A stretch of 64,000 bases of DNA from Heterocephalus glaber (taxonomy: Eukaryota > Chordata > Mammalia > Rodentia > Bathyergidae): the NCBI RefSeq assembly GCF_000247695.1, contig NW_004624849.1, forward strand, positions 1,658,698 to 1,722,697, given 5' to 3'. Within the stretch, counting starts at the first letter, position 1. Each line of letters opens with the position of its first letter. A program made the position numbers and the translations under genes. This document shows, piece after piece, positions 45,186 to 57,021 of the stretch. The notes beneath the pieces are model-generated. The model saw nothing but the letters and a program-made list of their open reading frames with translations, was not told where the DNA came from and ran no database searches.

Positions 45186-46480
45186 TCTTCCCAAATCTAA
45201 AACCCCACATATTCATGCTTACAGGTGACTGTACACAAGCTGACAGCATACACTGACAAGTAATCTACCATGGATCATCAAGATTCCATTGCTTGCTTAT
45301 TCCTTAAAGCTGAAGAGCTCCCACATTTAGAGCTTCTGGCAAATATTTCTGTTCAAAGTGCTAGCAACTGATACCAGAGAAAACATAAAACTCAGTGGGG
45401 TAGGGGTGGAAAAATTGCAAATCTGAATCAATAGAAAGAGGAAATTCTGCAATGATCACAAGGAGTACAGTGCTAGGGCCCAGCTAAAACATGAGTACAT
45501 TTAAAATTACACATGTTTTGGTAGCAAATCCTTGAGAGAAATTATCATAAAAACCTTCCAACAGTGTTTTTTGCAAAGACTCATTCACAAGGCTCTCCCA
45601 TGCCTGTTCAGTCCAGGAAAAGGCAATGATCTCCATTAACCAGACAGCAATTTAAGTCCAGGAACTGGGGGCAGTTCGAAAAACAGTCTCAGGTCCAGGG
45701 TGATCCTTCCCTGTTATCTTTATACCAACAGGTTTGCAGACTTACAAAAAAGAACAATACACCTAGTTTTACAAGGGTAATTTGAAAAGAAAATTAGAGG
45801 TAATTTAAAAATAAAGTTTGGTGCTTTAATAATAAAGAAAGATATGTAAAGCTCTGCTGTTCTGAGACTGCTTCATGAGTAGCAGTGGTTGCCAAGAGAA
45901 GGTAACTGTGGGCACAAGTTGAGTATCAAGTGCACAATTTTGAGCCTGAACAATCCAAGTTGGTCTATGTGAAGCAAAGCAAGAATGGGAGAGGTCCCCT
46001 GCAATGGGTAGGTGGCCTGGGAATCAAGGGCACAGTCAGCCCCAGCCCAGAGCCACAGTATGAAAATAGCAGTGCAAGCAGGAGCCTGTGGTCTTAGCAG
46101 CCAGGGCATGCACCAGGGAAAAAAGTTGCCACCTGCTCAGAGGGCTGAGTTGTTTCTGGGCAGGGACTACCGGTGGCCTATTTGCCCAGTCCTACTCCAT
46201 ACAACCAGAGTCTCAGACCTGTCAGTTAAAGAGATCTCTGCTGCTCTCTGCCAATCTGTCTCATGGGCTGTGTCAGCCAACGGGGTCCAAGCTGGGCCGC
46301 AGATAGCCAGATGGGGCAGGCAGTCTGGCTCACCATGATTCCTTTCTTTCTCTAGGCTTCAGGCAGTAGCTTTACAGGTTAACAGTAAACTTCACCAATC
46401 CCAGACTTACCAAAGTGTGGCTCTACTTCCTTAGGGTTTTACTCAAGCAAGCTACATGAGGATAGAACATCACTACTACC

Positions 46481-46537
46481 TTTTTTTTTGTACTGATGAT
46501 TAAACTTGGGTCCTTGTGCTTGCAAGGCAGGCAGCGA
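46481..46537 (-). mobile_element. ID-like SINE, left part only
   Basis: TTTGTACTGATGATTAAACT, CTTGTGCTTGCAAGGCAGGC, then it stops. ATCACTACTAC flanks both ends, so it inserted already truncated. Confidence 0.88.
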
Positions 46538-46554
46538 TCACTACTACTCTTTAA

Positions 46555-46640
46555 ATGAAAGAAAATCTCTGGGCCTATGTTTGCTCATCTGCAAAACCAG
46601 GGGACTAGACTAATCAAAGGCTGCTTCTAGGATCAAAATC
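46555..46640 (+). repeat. MIR-like fragment
   Basis: TCTCTGGGCCTATGTTTGC, CTCATCTGCAAAACCAGGG fits the 3' half of a MIR. Confidence 0.4.
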
Positions 46641-47936
46641 ATGGGATCACTTAGTGTACTTGAACTAGAGTCCATGGTTTGGGTTCTAGACAACCCATCA
46701 AGTGGTCTCCTCCTGGGGACAGCTCTAAGCCCTTCCTTTCTATCTTTCCAAGAGCTGGCTGCCCAGGCAAAAAGAGCTGATCCTCCCCATAGTCACAACT
46801 TTGCAGGACATCAAGGCCAATAGAAGAGCCCTGAAAGACATCTTGGAAGGTAAGACAGTAGGTCCAAGGGCAAAGCCCTGAGCAACTGTGGGAGGAAGGT
46901 TAGACATGGGTTTCCTGACAGGTCCGGATGCCCTTCCCACAGCATCAAGTTGCTTCCTCGAACATTCTACACATGGTCCTCATTCCTGCTTTGTCCTGGC
47001 TGTGGTACCACCCTCTGTGCTCAGTCATGGATGGCTTTTCTGTGAGCTAAGACCTTGGTTCTCAACCAAGAAGCATGTGACCAGTCCCACTGAGAAATGA
47101 AAGGTATCATTATCCATCTGACAATGTAGCACCATAAAAAACAAGGAGCTTTCTGCCCTCTACTACCAAACCCAATGATGTCTGGGATTAAAAGAGGAGA
47201 CAATGTTTTTTAGCCTTCAGGAACTGAAATGCCAATGGAGGAAATTTCCATCGTACCAGGCCTCCTCCCAAAGTCACCACCAGAACACAAGACTGTAGAG
47301 TTTTAACACTGGCCTCTGTGTCTTGAGAAGGGAGGGTCTAAATCTCACACTGTCACCATGCTCCCTTAGGGATGATTTCCTGCTACATATATTCTTAAAC
47401 AAAAGTCTGACATGACCATAGTGGTGCTAAGGATTATTCATGTCTATGCCCAGAAGAGACAGGGGTGGCAGAGACAGCATGGAAAAACAGGCCGGGTGCC
47501 TAGTGTCTGGGAAGCAGGTTCCGTTATCAGGGCCACCATCCTGCTCAAAACTACAATGAATACAATATATCCTTTTAATATCCTCTGAAAAGCTCTGAAG
47601 CTTTGGCAACTGAGCAAGGCAAAATGGTAACCCAGAGAGATGAGCTCCTACCCTTAAAGAATTGGCCAGCTGATACCGGCAAACTGGTACTTTCATTTTA
47701 ATAGCTCTCCAGAGCAGAAATCAAAGACCAAGCCAAGGCTAGCCAAAGAGGAACACTAAGTGGTGACTCCCACACTGAGCAGACCACCTAAAAGGCTGCA
47801 TCTATTGGTATCGGGTGAACCAGAAGCAAACTCTGAAAGCTCCTGGGACTCTCAACCAACAGCCTCCTTCCAAGTGATCTTGGACCAGGAATACCCCCAG
47901 GGGCCTGGCAGAAATACTGTAATCATGGGCCGGGGA

Positions 47937-48026
47937 TTTAGCTCAGTAGTTCTGCCGCCTGCCCCACAAGCACAAGGACCCGAGTTCAATCCCTGGTACC
48001 AAAGAAAAGAAAAGAAAAGAAAAGAA
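47937..48026 (+). mobile_element. ID-like SINE with (AAAAG)n tail
   Basis: GGGCCGGGGATTTAGCTCAG, TTCAATCCCTGGTACC, then AAAAG repeats. AAATACTGTAATCA flanks both ends. Confidence 0.95.
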
Positions 48027-48534
48027 ATACTGTAATCACAAGTCAACTCCCCATGAAGGCAGTTACACCTCAGGCCTCAAGTTACTTCTACAAATACTTT
48101 CTCAAACATAAGGAATGGCACATAATCAAACGTAGCCAAGTAGTCAGAGAAGCAAGACTGAGGGCCAGCAGAAATAAAAGGTAACAGAAAAACAAAGATC
48201 TCAGATAATGCAATTATCAGGCACACAACAAAAGACAAGTATACTTCAAGACAAGTATACTTCAAGATGAGCTCAAAATATCTGCAGGGACAATTACAGG
48301 TAGGCAGACCAGTCTGAAGGCTATCCTAGCAGACTAGGATGAGAAAAATGCTTGAACTAAAAGGCTGGAAAGAAAGAAACAGATAGAAAGGAACTGGAAG
48401 AGTAAAATAACATGGCCAGATGGAAGACTAGAGGAGAGGGAAAACAGGAAAAAGAGTTCAAATTGATTCAAGTTCCTAAGAGGTAAGAGGTACAGCTTCT
48501 GTGATAGAAGAGATAAGAGTGTTAACAGTTGCTA

Positions 48535-48965
48535 TAACACCCTCCTCAGCCTCAGACATCCACATCTTTATTCTCCAAACCTGTGAGTAGGTTACTTTAT
48601 ATGGCAAAGGGAATTTTGCAAATATGATTAAGTATCTTGAGATGGGAAGAGTACTGTAGATTACCTAGGCAGATCCAAAAGTCGTTAAAAGGGGAGAGGG
48701 GAAGGCAGAACACTTTAGGAACCAGATGTGTCAGGAAGAAGGGATTAGAGTAATGTGAGGAGGGGGCACAAACTAAGGTATCCAGGAGGCCACTAGAAGC
48801 TGGACAAGGCAAGAAAACAGATTCTGTTCCAGAGCCTCCAGAATAAATGCAGCCCTGCCAACACTTTAATTCTAGAATTTAACCACCAGGATTATAAGAC
48901 CGTAGATTAATGCGGTTTTAAGCCACTAAATTTGAGGTAATTTGTTCCAGGAACAATAGGAAATG
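48535..48965 (+). mobile_element. MLT1-type LTR relic (ERVL-MaLR)
   Basis: This is a more diverged solo LTR with the same order of blocks as the one at 26150. It shows GGCAAAGGGAATTTTGCA, AGAGCCTCCAGAATAAA, CCAACACTTTAATTCTAGA and GTTTTAAGCCACTAAATTTG. It is non-coding. Confidence 0.7.
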
Positions 48966-49165
48966 AATATGGAGAGGTATGCAAAACAGTCTGAATTAAT
49001 CTTTGTCCCTTAAGTAATCAGGATACAGTAAAATGTCCAAATATATGAAAAAAATAGTCAGTTTTCCCCATTAATAAGGATCCCTAGGACTTACTCCCTT
49101 TGAAATAGAAATAGAGCCTCACACTATTTACTAAAGGGAAATCACAGGTTAAAAGACAAGGTTCA

Positions 49166-49246
49166 GAGCCCGGGATTTAGCTCAGTGGTTTCGCTGCCTG
49201 CTGTGCAAGCTCAAGGACCGGAGTTTGATCCCCTGTACCAAAAAAA
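49166..49246 (+). mobile_element. ID-like SINE, young type
   Basis: GAGCCCGGGATTTAGCTCAG, GGAGTTTGATCCCCTGTACC. Confidence 0.94.
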
Positions 49247-49277
49247 GAAAGGAGCAGAAAGATGCTGTTAAGGTCTT

Positions 49278-49358
49278 TGCCGGGGATTTAGCTCAGTGGT
49301 TTTGCCGCCTGCTGCGCAAGTGCAAGGACCTGAGTTCAATCCCTGGTGCCAAAAAAAA
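49278..49358 (+). mobile_element. ID-like SINE, young type
   Basis: TGCCGGGGATTTAGCTCAGT, TTCAATCCCTGGTGCC. It is a direct neighbour of the copy at 49166. Confidence 0.94.
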
Positions 49359-49370
49359 TTAATCCTAAAC

Positions 49371-49475
49371 AGGGTGTGGTGACACATGCTTGTAATCCTA
49401 GCACTCAGGAAGGCTGAGGCAGGACTGCAAGTCTGAACCCAGCCTGGGCAATTTACCAAGACTCTGTCTCAAAAG
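49371..49475 (+). mobile_element. B1-type SINE, short form
   Basis: GGGTGTGGTGACACATGCTT, GAAGGCTGAGGCAGGACTGC, GACTCTGTCTCAAAA. Confidence 0.85.
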
Positions 49476-49492
49476 ATGGATGGATGAAAAAA

Positions 49493-49674
49493 ATATGAGA
49501 AAAGGAAAAACATGAAACACAGTCTTTGTAAATAGGGAAGGGTGGAGTGGGTAAAGGAAAGACAGGGGAATGGGGAAAAAAATAAGAACCAGGATACATC
49601 ATGTAAAGGTACAAGATCCCAATGATGAATGTAACTGTATTGTGTACCTAAAATGTACCAATAAACTAAATGGA
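49493..49674 (+). repeat. Short retroposon copy A (possibly a truncated L1 3' end)
   Basis: This is about 180 bases, roughly 93% like copy B at 50053-50236, with the same start (ATATGAGAAAAGG) and the same end (ACCAATAAACTAAATGGA). It is cut near its 3' end by an ID-like SINE and followed by an A tail at 49758-49774. GATGGATGGAT-type sequence on both sides could be a target duplication or a simple repeat. Terminal CAATAAAC resembles a polyadenylation signal. The family was not recognised. Confidence 0.6.
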
Positions 49675-49757
49675 GGGCTCCGGATTTAGCTCAGTGGTTT
49701 TACTGCCTGCCTTGCAAGCACAAGGTCCTGAGTTCAATCCCTGGTACCAAAAAAAAA
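49675..49757 (+). mobile_element. ID-like SINE inside retroposon copy A
   Basis: GGGCTCCGGATTTAGCTCAG, TTCAATCCCTGGTACC. CTAAATG occurs on both sides. Confidence 0.94.
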
Positions 49758-49774
49758 CCTAAATGAAAAAAAAA

Positions 49775-49830
49775 ATGGATGGATGGATAAATGGATGGAC
49801 AGATGGACAGACAGACAGCGGGTGGACAGG
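49775..49830. repeat. (ATGG)n / (GACA)n microsatellite
   Basis: ATGG units pass into GACAGACA units to the right of retroposon copy A. Confidence 0.9.
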
Positions 49831-49885
49831 CTGAGGATGTAGGTCACCTGAAATCCTTGGATTCAATCCCCAGTAACACACACCC
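49831..49885 (+). mobile_element. ID SINE, older, partial
   Basis: GCTGAGGATGTAGGTCACCT, GGATTCAATCCCCAGTAAC, CA-rich tail. Confidence 0.55.
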
Positions 49886-49896
49886 ATACACACACC

Positions 49897-51238
49897 TAAA
49901 ATTGATCAAAGATCTTAAAATAAGACCTAAGACTATAAACTCTTAGAAGGAAAAAAAAAGCTTTATGGTAATGATTTTTTTTGGATATAACATCAAAAGC
50001 ATAGTCAACAAAAGTAAAAATAAAATGAACTACATCGAAATTTAAAATTTCTAATATGAGAAAAGGAAAAACATGGAAATGAAGTCTTTGTAAATAGGGA
50101 GGGGTGGAAGGGGTGAAGGGAGGGCAGGAGAATAGGGAAAAAATAAGAACCAAGGTACATCATGTAAAGGTACAAGATCCCAATGATGAATGTAACTGTA
50201 TTGTGTACCTAAAATGTACCAATAAACTAAATGGAAAATTTTTTTTTTTAATTTCTGGGCAACAAAGGGCACAATCAGGTAAAAATGCAGCCTGTGAAAT
50301 GGAAATTTTTTAAAAACCATGTATCTGATAAGGGATTAATAGGTACAATATATGAAGAACTCTTACAACTCAAAACCTGATTTAAAAATGGCTGAAGGAC
50401 CTGAATAGACATTTCTTTAAAGATATACAAACATCTAACAATCATATAGGAAGATGCTCAGTATCAGTAATTATTAGGGAAATGCAAATTAAAATAATAA
50501 TGAGCTATCACCTCACACTTATTAGGATGGCTGTAATTTTAAGTGTTGGCAGGGATGTAGAGAAATTGGAACCCTTGTGCACTGCTGGTGAGACTGCAAA
50601 ATAGTACAGCTACTATGGAAAATCTAGTAGGAGATTCCTCAAAAAGTTAAGAACAGAAGAATCATATGAACCTCAATCCCACTTCTGGGTATATGTTCAA
50701 AAGAAATGAAAGCAGGGCCTTAAAGACATATTTATATACCCATGTCCATAGCAGCATTATTCACAATAACCAAAGGTGGAAACAAAACAAGTGTCCATGG
50801 ACAGAAGAACGGATGAATAAAATGTGATACATACACACACACACCAGGAAATATTATCTAGCCTTAACAAGGAGGAAAATTCTGTTACATCGTGTTACAA
50901 CATGGATGAACCTTGAGGACATTATAGCATGTAAAATAAGCTAATGACAAAAAAAAATAGTGTATGATTCCACTTATATAACACACCCAAAGTAGTCAAA
51001 TCCATAGACACAGAAAGCAAAATGGTGGTTTTCACCAGGGGTTGGGGGAGAAGTAAATAGGGAATTGTTATTTAATGGATATGAGTTTCAGTTTTATATG
51101 ATGAAGAAGTTCTGGAGACTGGTTGCACAGCAATGGGGATATATTTAATAGTACTGAGCTGTATACTTAAAATGGTTAAGTTGGTAAAATTTTATTATGT
51201 GTAAAGTTTCTGCTATGTGTATAATTAAAAATACATTT
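49897..51238 (+). mobile_element. Old L1 fragment (end of ORF2 and 3' UTR), split by retroposon copy B
   Basis: This matches the conserved 3' part of mammalian L1 ORF2. Typical blocks are AGACCTAAGACTATAAACTC near the start, GGGAAATGCAAATTAAAA, the CTGCTGGTGAGACTGCAAAA block and TATACCCATGTCCATAGCAG. It ends with L1MA-type 3' UTR text at TATACTTAAAATGGTTAAG. Frames are heavily disrupted. It is 5'-truncated and inactive. Confidence 0.85.
50053..50249 (+). repeat. Short retroposon copy B, inserted inside an old L1
   Basis: This shares start, end and length with copy A at 49493. It interrupts L1 sequence that is otherwise continuous (…TTTAAAATTTCT then GGGCAACAAAGG). AATTTCT is duplicated on each side (50046-50052 and 50250-50256). 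The tail is odd, AAAA followed by a T run rather than a pure A run. Confidence 0.65.
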
Positions 51239-51240
51239 TT

Positions 51241-51335
51241 TAGCCAGGTGCAGTGGTTCGCACCTGTACTATTCGAGCCCCAGGCAGCAAGATGACAAGT
51301 TTGAAGCCATCCTGGGCAATTTAGGGAGACCTGGA
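51241..51335 (+). mobile_element. B1-type SINE, short, diverged
   Basis: AGCCAGGTGCAGTGGTTCGC, GAAGCCATCCTGGGCAATTT. It directly follows the L1 3' end. Confidence 0.65.
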
Positions 51336-51839
51336 GCATTATATAACATGTGTGAACCTACAAGTTCAAAACATGAAAAATAAAAAGACTTTATAAATTT
51401 TGCCCTTCAAAACTTTATAAATAATTTAGTACTTTGAAGTACTTATCATGCCAACTTAAAATGATTCTGTTCAAAAACCTCACACTGCTCCCAGTGTTTA
51501 CACTTCAGTGTGGTTAAGTTATAAGATAATAGATGTAAATATATTTATGTTCCCATACTTTTCGGGGACCAGATGCTCTCTGAACCTTGGCCTTAGCCAG
51601 GTACACCATATTTCTGGAAAGCAGGAGTTCTCCAATTGTTCTGTGAATGGATCTTTGTAAGGACTTCACCATGACTGCTCATTACAGTTACTATCCCTAT
51701 AGAGAAGTTCATTTCCCTCAGGAAGACTGTCTCAAGCCTCTAAGGGTTTGTCACTCCAAAATTTGTGCAGGTTCCACTTAGTCTAAAATAAGAAACAAAC
51801 CAAAGGCCTCTACCTTACTAAAGAACATCTAACTTTATG

Positions 51840-51984
51840 GCTGGGCATGATGGTGCATACCTGTAATCCCAGCACTTGGGAGGCTGAGGCAGGAGGATCA
51901 CAAAGAGTTTGAGGCTAGCCTGGGTTACACAGCGAGGCCCTGTTTTAAATAAACCAAAATATTCAATCAATCAAACAAACAAAC
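51840..51984 (+). mobile_element. B1-type SINE
   Basis: GCTGGGCATGATGGTGCATA, GCTAGCCTGGGTTACACAGC, AACAAAC-rich tail. ACATCTAACTTTA flanks both ends. Confidence 0.93.
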
Positions 51985-52231
51985 ATCTAACTTTACCTTA
52001 AACTAAAAACAAAACTCCCAATGACTCAATATCAGGAGCCAGCTGTCTTCCCTCTCATGAGCTCCATGAGCTATCACAATAAGTGAAATTAGAGTAAGAA
52101 TACCAAAACATCAGTTAAATAAATACCAAATTTATTTAATTTCTAGCTATCCAAAAGAGGTTACCATCATAAATTAAACCATGAAAAAATAATCAACAAT
52201 AGATCAGGCTGTACAATGAAAAATGAAGAGC

Positions 52232-52348
52232 TTTTTTGTTTTTCTGAGTCTTGCTATGTGACCTAGGCTGGCCTTGAATTTATGGCCATCCTCCTGCCTC
52301 AGCCTCCCCAATGCTGGGGTTACAGGTATGCACCACCACGCCCAGCCT
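52232..52348 (-). mobile_element. B1-type SINE, short form
   Basis: TTTCTGAGTCTTGCTATGTG to GTATGCACCACCACGCCC. TGAAGAGCT flanks both ends. Confidence 0.92.
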
Positions 52349-53441
52349 GAAGAGCTGTTTCAAGACTCAATATTGGCATTCATTAATTCAGAGATAACTT
52401 CTCTGGATCTGGTGGTTTTGTTTTTGGTCTAATTTTCTATTAATAACTGCCTTTCCTACCTCCAGCTGTATTTGAAACAATCTAACCCTGGAGTCCTACA
52501 ACCACAGCCATAAAAGGAAGATTATCAATCTATTATCTCTATTATCACAAATACATCTGCTTGGTCCTCTAACACATGTAGGCCAAATAGTAGTGTGGCT
52601 ATTGCACACCGGTGTCATCTTTGTGACATCTGCCATGGGATACCACGGGCAGGGCTGGAAAGTGCAGGAGGACAGATCCGCATTCAGGTGTGGCTCAATC
52701 AGCAACTGAAATGAGGATATAGGGTGGAATTATCAGTTTTGATGAGTGTATGAACCTTGTATTAGATGATGCAGAAGAAATTCATTTTAAAGCAAAGTCA
52801 AGAAAACAACTGGGTCAGATCATGCTGAAAGGAGATAACATTCTCTGCTACAAAGTGTCTCCAACTAGAAATGATCAGTGAAGAGAGAAGACAGCAGTAA
52901 AGTGGTAGCAATGGCAATTGTGATGACATGTGAAAAATGCAAATGTTCAAGTGGTTTAACCCTTATCTTATTACTAGATGCTAATAAATGTTGTAAGATT
53001 GTTATTCAAAAGTAACTGTGGCTATTATTATTACTACTATTATTATTTCTAATTCATATACTAGATTAAGGCAGGGATGAAAGAAAACAATTTTGTTTAA
53101 AAATAGAACTAGCCTCCAGGTATAGAGAGCATAGTAAAGTAGTACCTTAGAGGCAAGCCTGGTTTGGAATACATCTCATGTCTCAGGACCACCCCTAATC
53201 CTTCAAGGTCATTATTAAAATTTTTTTGTTTTTGTAAAAGTCAGCCTGTTAGATGTGCTACTTCAGAATAATCTTACATTTGGACATTTATGTACAAGTA
53301 CCATCTGCTAGCTTGGGCTATATCAGTCAATAATTTTAATTCCCAAACTTCTCTTGGCAGAGGGGAAAAAAGCAAGCTGTGTTCTACTGCAGAGAATGTT
53401 TTAATATCTCTTATCTGAGCACTTTTAAAATTTTGCTTTTA

Positions 53442-53530
53442 GGGGCAGGGATTTAGCTCAGTGGTGCTGCTGCCTGCCTCACAAGCACAAGGTCTTGAGT
53501 TCGATCCCCAGTACAAATAAATAAATAAAT
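53442..53530 (+). mobile_element. ID-like SINE, young type, (AAAT)n tail
   Basis: GGGGCAGGGATTTAGCTCAG, GAGTTCGATCCCCAGTAC. ATTTTGCTTTT flanks both ends. Confidence 0.95.
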
Positions 53531-54415
53531 ATTTTGCTTTTGTACAAGGGGATGAAGGAAGCCGCCAGATTATTTTTCTGCCTTGTTATCTCACAAGAAA
53601 CTAAATCTGTTCAAAATAAGCCACACTAGGAAGGTCTGAGTTAGCCTAAAAAACTCAAGTTAAAAAACAAATAAACTCAAGTATATCTTAATAGGGATCT
53701 CTTGATTCATTTAAAGTCAATGAAGCAGCTGAGAATTGCCAGCAGCCATTCTAATCTGTTAATATTCCACCTTGCAAGCAGAAATCAATATTGACATTGT
53801 AGATAATGAACTAACCCTAGCTTTAGTTTCATTTAAAGAAAAGAAAAAGACAAGCCTCTACTTTTGCCACGAGGCACTCAGACCTAGATTGTTAGAAACT
53901 CAAAGTGAGTTATTAGATTCCCAGATCCACACTCAGTGTCTCCATAGCAGGGTCCTGTACCAGCACCACCACTGCCACACAGGGTTTATACTACTAATGA
54001 GCTAGCAGGGTCCCCACCTTCCACCACTGCTGGGCCTTGTCTCTGCGATGAGGAAGAGTATTACATTCCAAAGGATTTGAAAGCATCAATGAAGGATACG
54101 ATTAGAATTCTGCTTTTACAGATGCTAGACTAGTCCTACAATGAAATTAAGTTCTACTCACAGTATCTCATTCAAAATCAGGCCTTGCCTCTAGTACAAC
54201 CACACAGAGCCTTTAGAGGTTTTTAAAAAAGAAGGCCCATGTGGGGAGACCCAGGGAGGCAACAGATGGACATCTTAAAATGGCCTCTGTCTGAGGGCAA
54301 AAAATCCTAGAGTAAGTAATGAAAAATCAGGACAGGCAGGGCCAAGTCAGACTGTGCTAACGGAGTGCAGAAGTCTGGGAGTAACATTTATTTTTAAACA
54401 TAAAAGTCATGGGAA

Positions 54416-54490
54416 TTGGGGATTTAGCTCTGGGGTAGAATGCTTGCCTAGAAAGTGTGAGGCCCCGGGTTCAGTTCTCAGCACCAAAAA
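54416..54490 (+). mobile_element. ID SINE, older type
   Basis: TTGGGGATTTAGCTCTGGGG, TAGAATGCTTGCCTAGAAAG, GGGTTCAGTTCTCAGCACC, close to classical ID. Confidence 0.85.
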
Positions 54491-54574
54491 ATTTTTTAAA
54501 AAGCAAAAAAAAAAAAGGAGGGGGGAATCCCACAAAAGTCAGAGGAGAAAATTTGGAGAATTTGGGGGGAGAGG

Positions 54575-54712
54575 TTTTGAGACATGGTCTCACCATGCAG
54601 TTCAGGCTGGTCTGGAACTATGTAGCCCAGGTTGGCCTCAAACTCATGGTGATACCTCCTGCCTCAGCCTCCCAAATGCTGGGATTACAGGCATGGGCAA
54701 CCATACCCAACT
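54575..54712 (-). mobile_element. B1-type SINE
   Basis: TTGAGACATGGTCTCACCAT to CAGGCATGGGCAACCATACC. Confidence 0.92.
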
Positions 54713-54933
54713 GGAGAAAGACTATTGCAGACATGAAATGCCAGTATAGGAAAGCCACTGCAATGGGACCAAGTCAGCTGCTTGTCAAGGGGGCCACTGA
54801 ACAAAAAGATCAACCACAACTAAAGGGCTATAATGGGGCTGGGGGCAAGGAAAGAAGGTCAGCATTTAAATTTAGGGGTAGGGAATACCATTCAAAACTT
54901 TTAAAGCCTCTCCCCTAAATTTATATTTAAGTC

Positions 54934-55090
54934 ATTTTTTTGTTTTGTTTTTGAGACAGGGTCTCACTGTGCATAGTTCACGCTGGCCTTGAACTCACTA
55001 CATAGCCCAGGCTGGCCTCGAACTTGGGGCAATCCTCCTGCCTCAGCCTTCTGAGTGCTGCAATTACAGGTATGCGCCACCACACCCAGC
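54934..55090 (-). mobile_element. B1-type SINE
   Basis: TTTGAGACAGGGTCTCACTG to GTATGCGCCACCACACCC. TATATTTAA flanks both ends. Confidence 0.94.
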
Positions 55091-55385
55091 TATATTTAAA
55101 TCTTGAGAGAGAACTATTCACTATCAGCTCTTGAGAAGCTGGAAAACCAGGTGTAAACCTTTTCTTCAGGGGAGAGAATGCCTGGCTACTAGGAAACTGT
55201 AGCAGTGAAAACTAGAGGAGGAACAAGAGTGGTCACAAAATAGCACATTTCAAAAGCTGATATTCATGGGGTCCAAAGCTAACAACAGGTAGATTTGGGG
55301 AAAGATGTAAGGTATTCCTTACTCAATTTTTATTTTTGCAACCACTTTAAAGTTAAAAACTATGTTCAAATTAAAAACCAAACCA

Positions 55386-55470
55386 GGACCGGGGATTTAG
55401 CTCAGTGGTTTCACCGCCTGCTACGCAAGCGCAAAGACCCGAGTTCGATCCCTGGTAGCAAAAAAAAAAC
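55386..55470 (+). mobile_element. ID-like SINE, young type
   Basis: GGACCGGGGATTTAGCTCAG, GAGTTCGATCCCTGGTAGC. AAAAACCAAACCA flanks both ends. Confidence 0.95.
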
Positions 55471-55933
55471 CAAACCAAACCAAGACACCAGCAGTGTTCT
55501 TAACCACTGTTTGGTTTTGGGTCTATCACATACATTGCTCCCCTCCCACCTACAATAGCTTTACCAGTCAGAATTATCGAGCAAGGCTACAGATAGTAAG
55601 AGGAGGAAGCCCAAGTTTTACCATTCCCTTGAATTTTTAAACTTTATCTGGACATATAAATTCTTGGGAAACTACAAAAATCATACAGGGAGGTCCCAGG
55701 TACCTTTCAAATTTTAAAGTCAAATAAATGCCAAGTGGTTCAGAAATCAGGTTTTAGCTGCAAATCAGTAGTTCACCCCTGTAGAAAAAATACATTTCAA
55801 CAAGCACAGTGAAACTCCCTTTCTAAGCACCTTCTTACAAATAATGCTGCAATAATACCATACATGACACTGTACATAAACATTACTACCTTGAAAAGCC
55901 TTCTATGTAGGTCCTGTGTACAAGAGTAAGTCT

Positions 55934-56015
55934 GGGCCAGGGATTTAGCTCAGTGGTTCCGCTGCCTGCCTTGCAGGCCCAAGGTCCTGAGTTCGATCTC
56001 CAGTACCCCTGCCCC
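55934..56015 (+). mobile_element. ID-like SINE, young type
   Basis: GGGCCAGGGATTTAGCTCAG, GAGTTCGATCTCCAGTACC, followed by C-rich instead of A-rich sequence. Confidence 0.93.
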
Positions 56016-56083
56016 CCACCAAAAAGGGGTGGAGTAGGAGGCTTTCACAGAAGCAGAATTCCTGGGTTAAGTACATATTTAAA

Positions 56084-56175
56084 TTTTTTTTTTTTTTTTG
56101 GTACCAGGGATTGAGAACTCGGGACCTTTTGCTCATGAGGCAGGTGGCAGAACCACTGAGCTAAATCCCCGGCCC
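56084..56175 (-). mobile_element. ID-like SINE, young type
   Basis: TTGGTACCAGGGATTGAGAA to AAATCCCCGGCCC. ACATATTTAAATTTTT flanks both ends exactly. Confidence 0.95.
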
Positions 56176-56261
56176 ACATATTTAAATTTTTGAAACTGTC
56201 TTGCCAATTCATCCTACTTAGCAATTTACACTCCTACTAGTATTGTATAAAATGTCTATCG

Positions 56262-56340
56262 TGACCCCTCCAGATAGCAGTAGAGTGTTTGTCTAGCATG
56301 CAGGAGGCTAGGCTCAATCCCGGCACCCTCATTAAAAAAA
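56262..56340 (+). mobile_element. ID SINE, older, diverged
   Basis: GCAGTAGAGTGTTTGTCTAG, GGCTCAATCCCGGCACC, A tail. Confidence 0.65.
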
Positions 56341-56394
56341 AAATTCTACTCACCCAACATCTGGCGACAAAGATATCTCAATTAACTCAATGTT

Positions 56395-56487
56395 GGGGCC
56401 GGGGATTTAGCTCAGTGGTTCCAACGCCTGCTTCGCAAGCTAAGGACCCGAGTTTGATTCCCGGTACCACAAAAAGAAAAAAAAAAG
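56395..56487 (+). mobile_element. ID-like SINE, young type
   Basis: GGGGCCGGGGATTTAGCTCA, GAGTTTGATTCCCGGTACC. Confidence 0.95.
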
Positions 56488-56507
56488 CACTGGTCTTCAA
56501 AGCTTTT

Positions 56508-56586
56508 TATTTTTGTACTGGGGACTGAACTCAGGTCCTCGCGCTTGCGGGGCAGGTGGCGGAACCACTGAGCTAAATCCCCGGCC
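56508..56586 (-). mobile_element. ID-like SINE, young type
   Basis: TTGTACTGGGGACTGAACTC to GCTAAATCCCCGGCC. TTCAAAGCTTTTT/CTCCAAGTCTTTT flanks loosely. Confidence 0.94.
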
Positions 56587-57021
56587 TCCAAGTCTTTTTA
56601 GACAGTGTTGACAACATTGCTCTCTGTGCAAGGATCAAAATTTTAACTCTGGGAAAACTGGTATGGACAGTCATTTCTCTATATGTCCTTCCTATAATAA
56701 AAGGTAAAGTATTTGGATGATTTTTTTTCTTATTTAGTTTACTAACTGTATTAGTTACTAGGAAACCTGATTTACATATCTGAATCTTTTAGTATCTATT
56801 GATCAGATTCTCCATGAGAATTATTTCAGATTAAATCTTCATAATTTGAGAAAACTCAGAACTAAGAACAAAAAAATTAGCACTTCTTTGACCACAAACA
56901 TTACTTTTTACACAAGCAACAGCAGACTTAACTTGGATATAGGGCAGAAAAATTTGCTAAGTATACTCTTACATCAGAATTTTATTTATAGATTGGAATC
57001 TGAGGCCAAAAGAAGATACTA

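Noticed and set aside
46012..46338. 108-codon plus-strand frame
   Set aside because: No family resemblance, no splice or retrocopy hallmarks, and it lies antisense in TEX2 intron 1.
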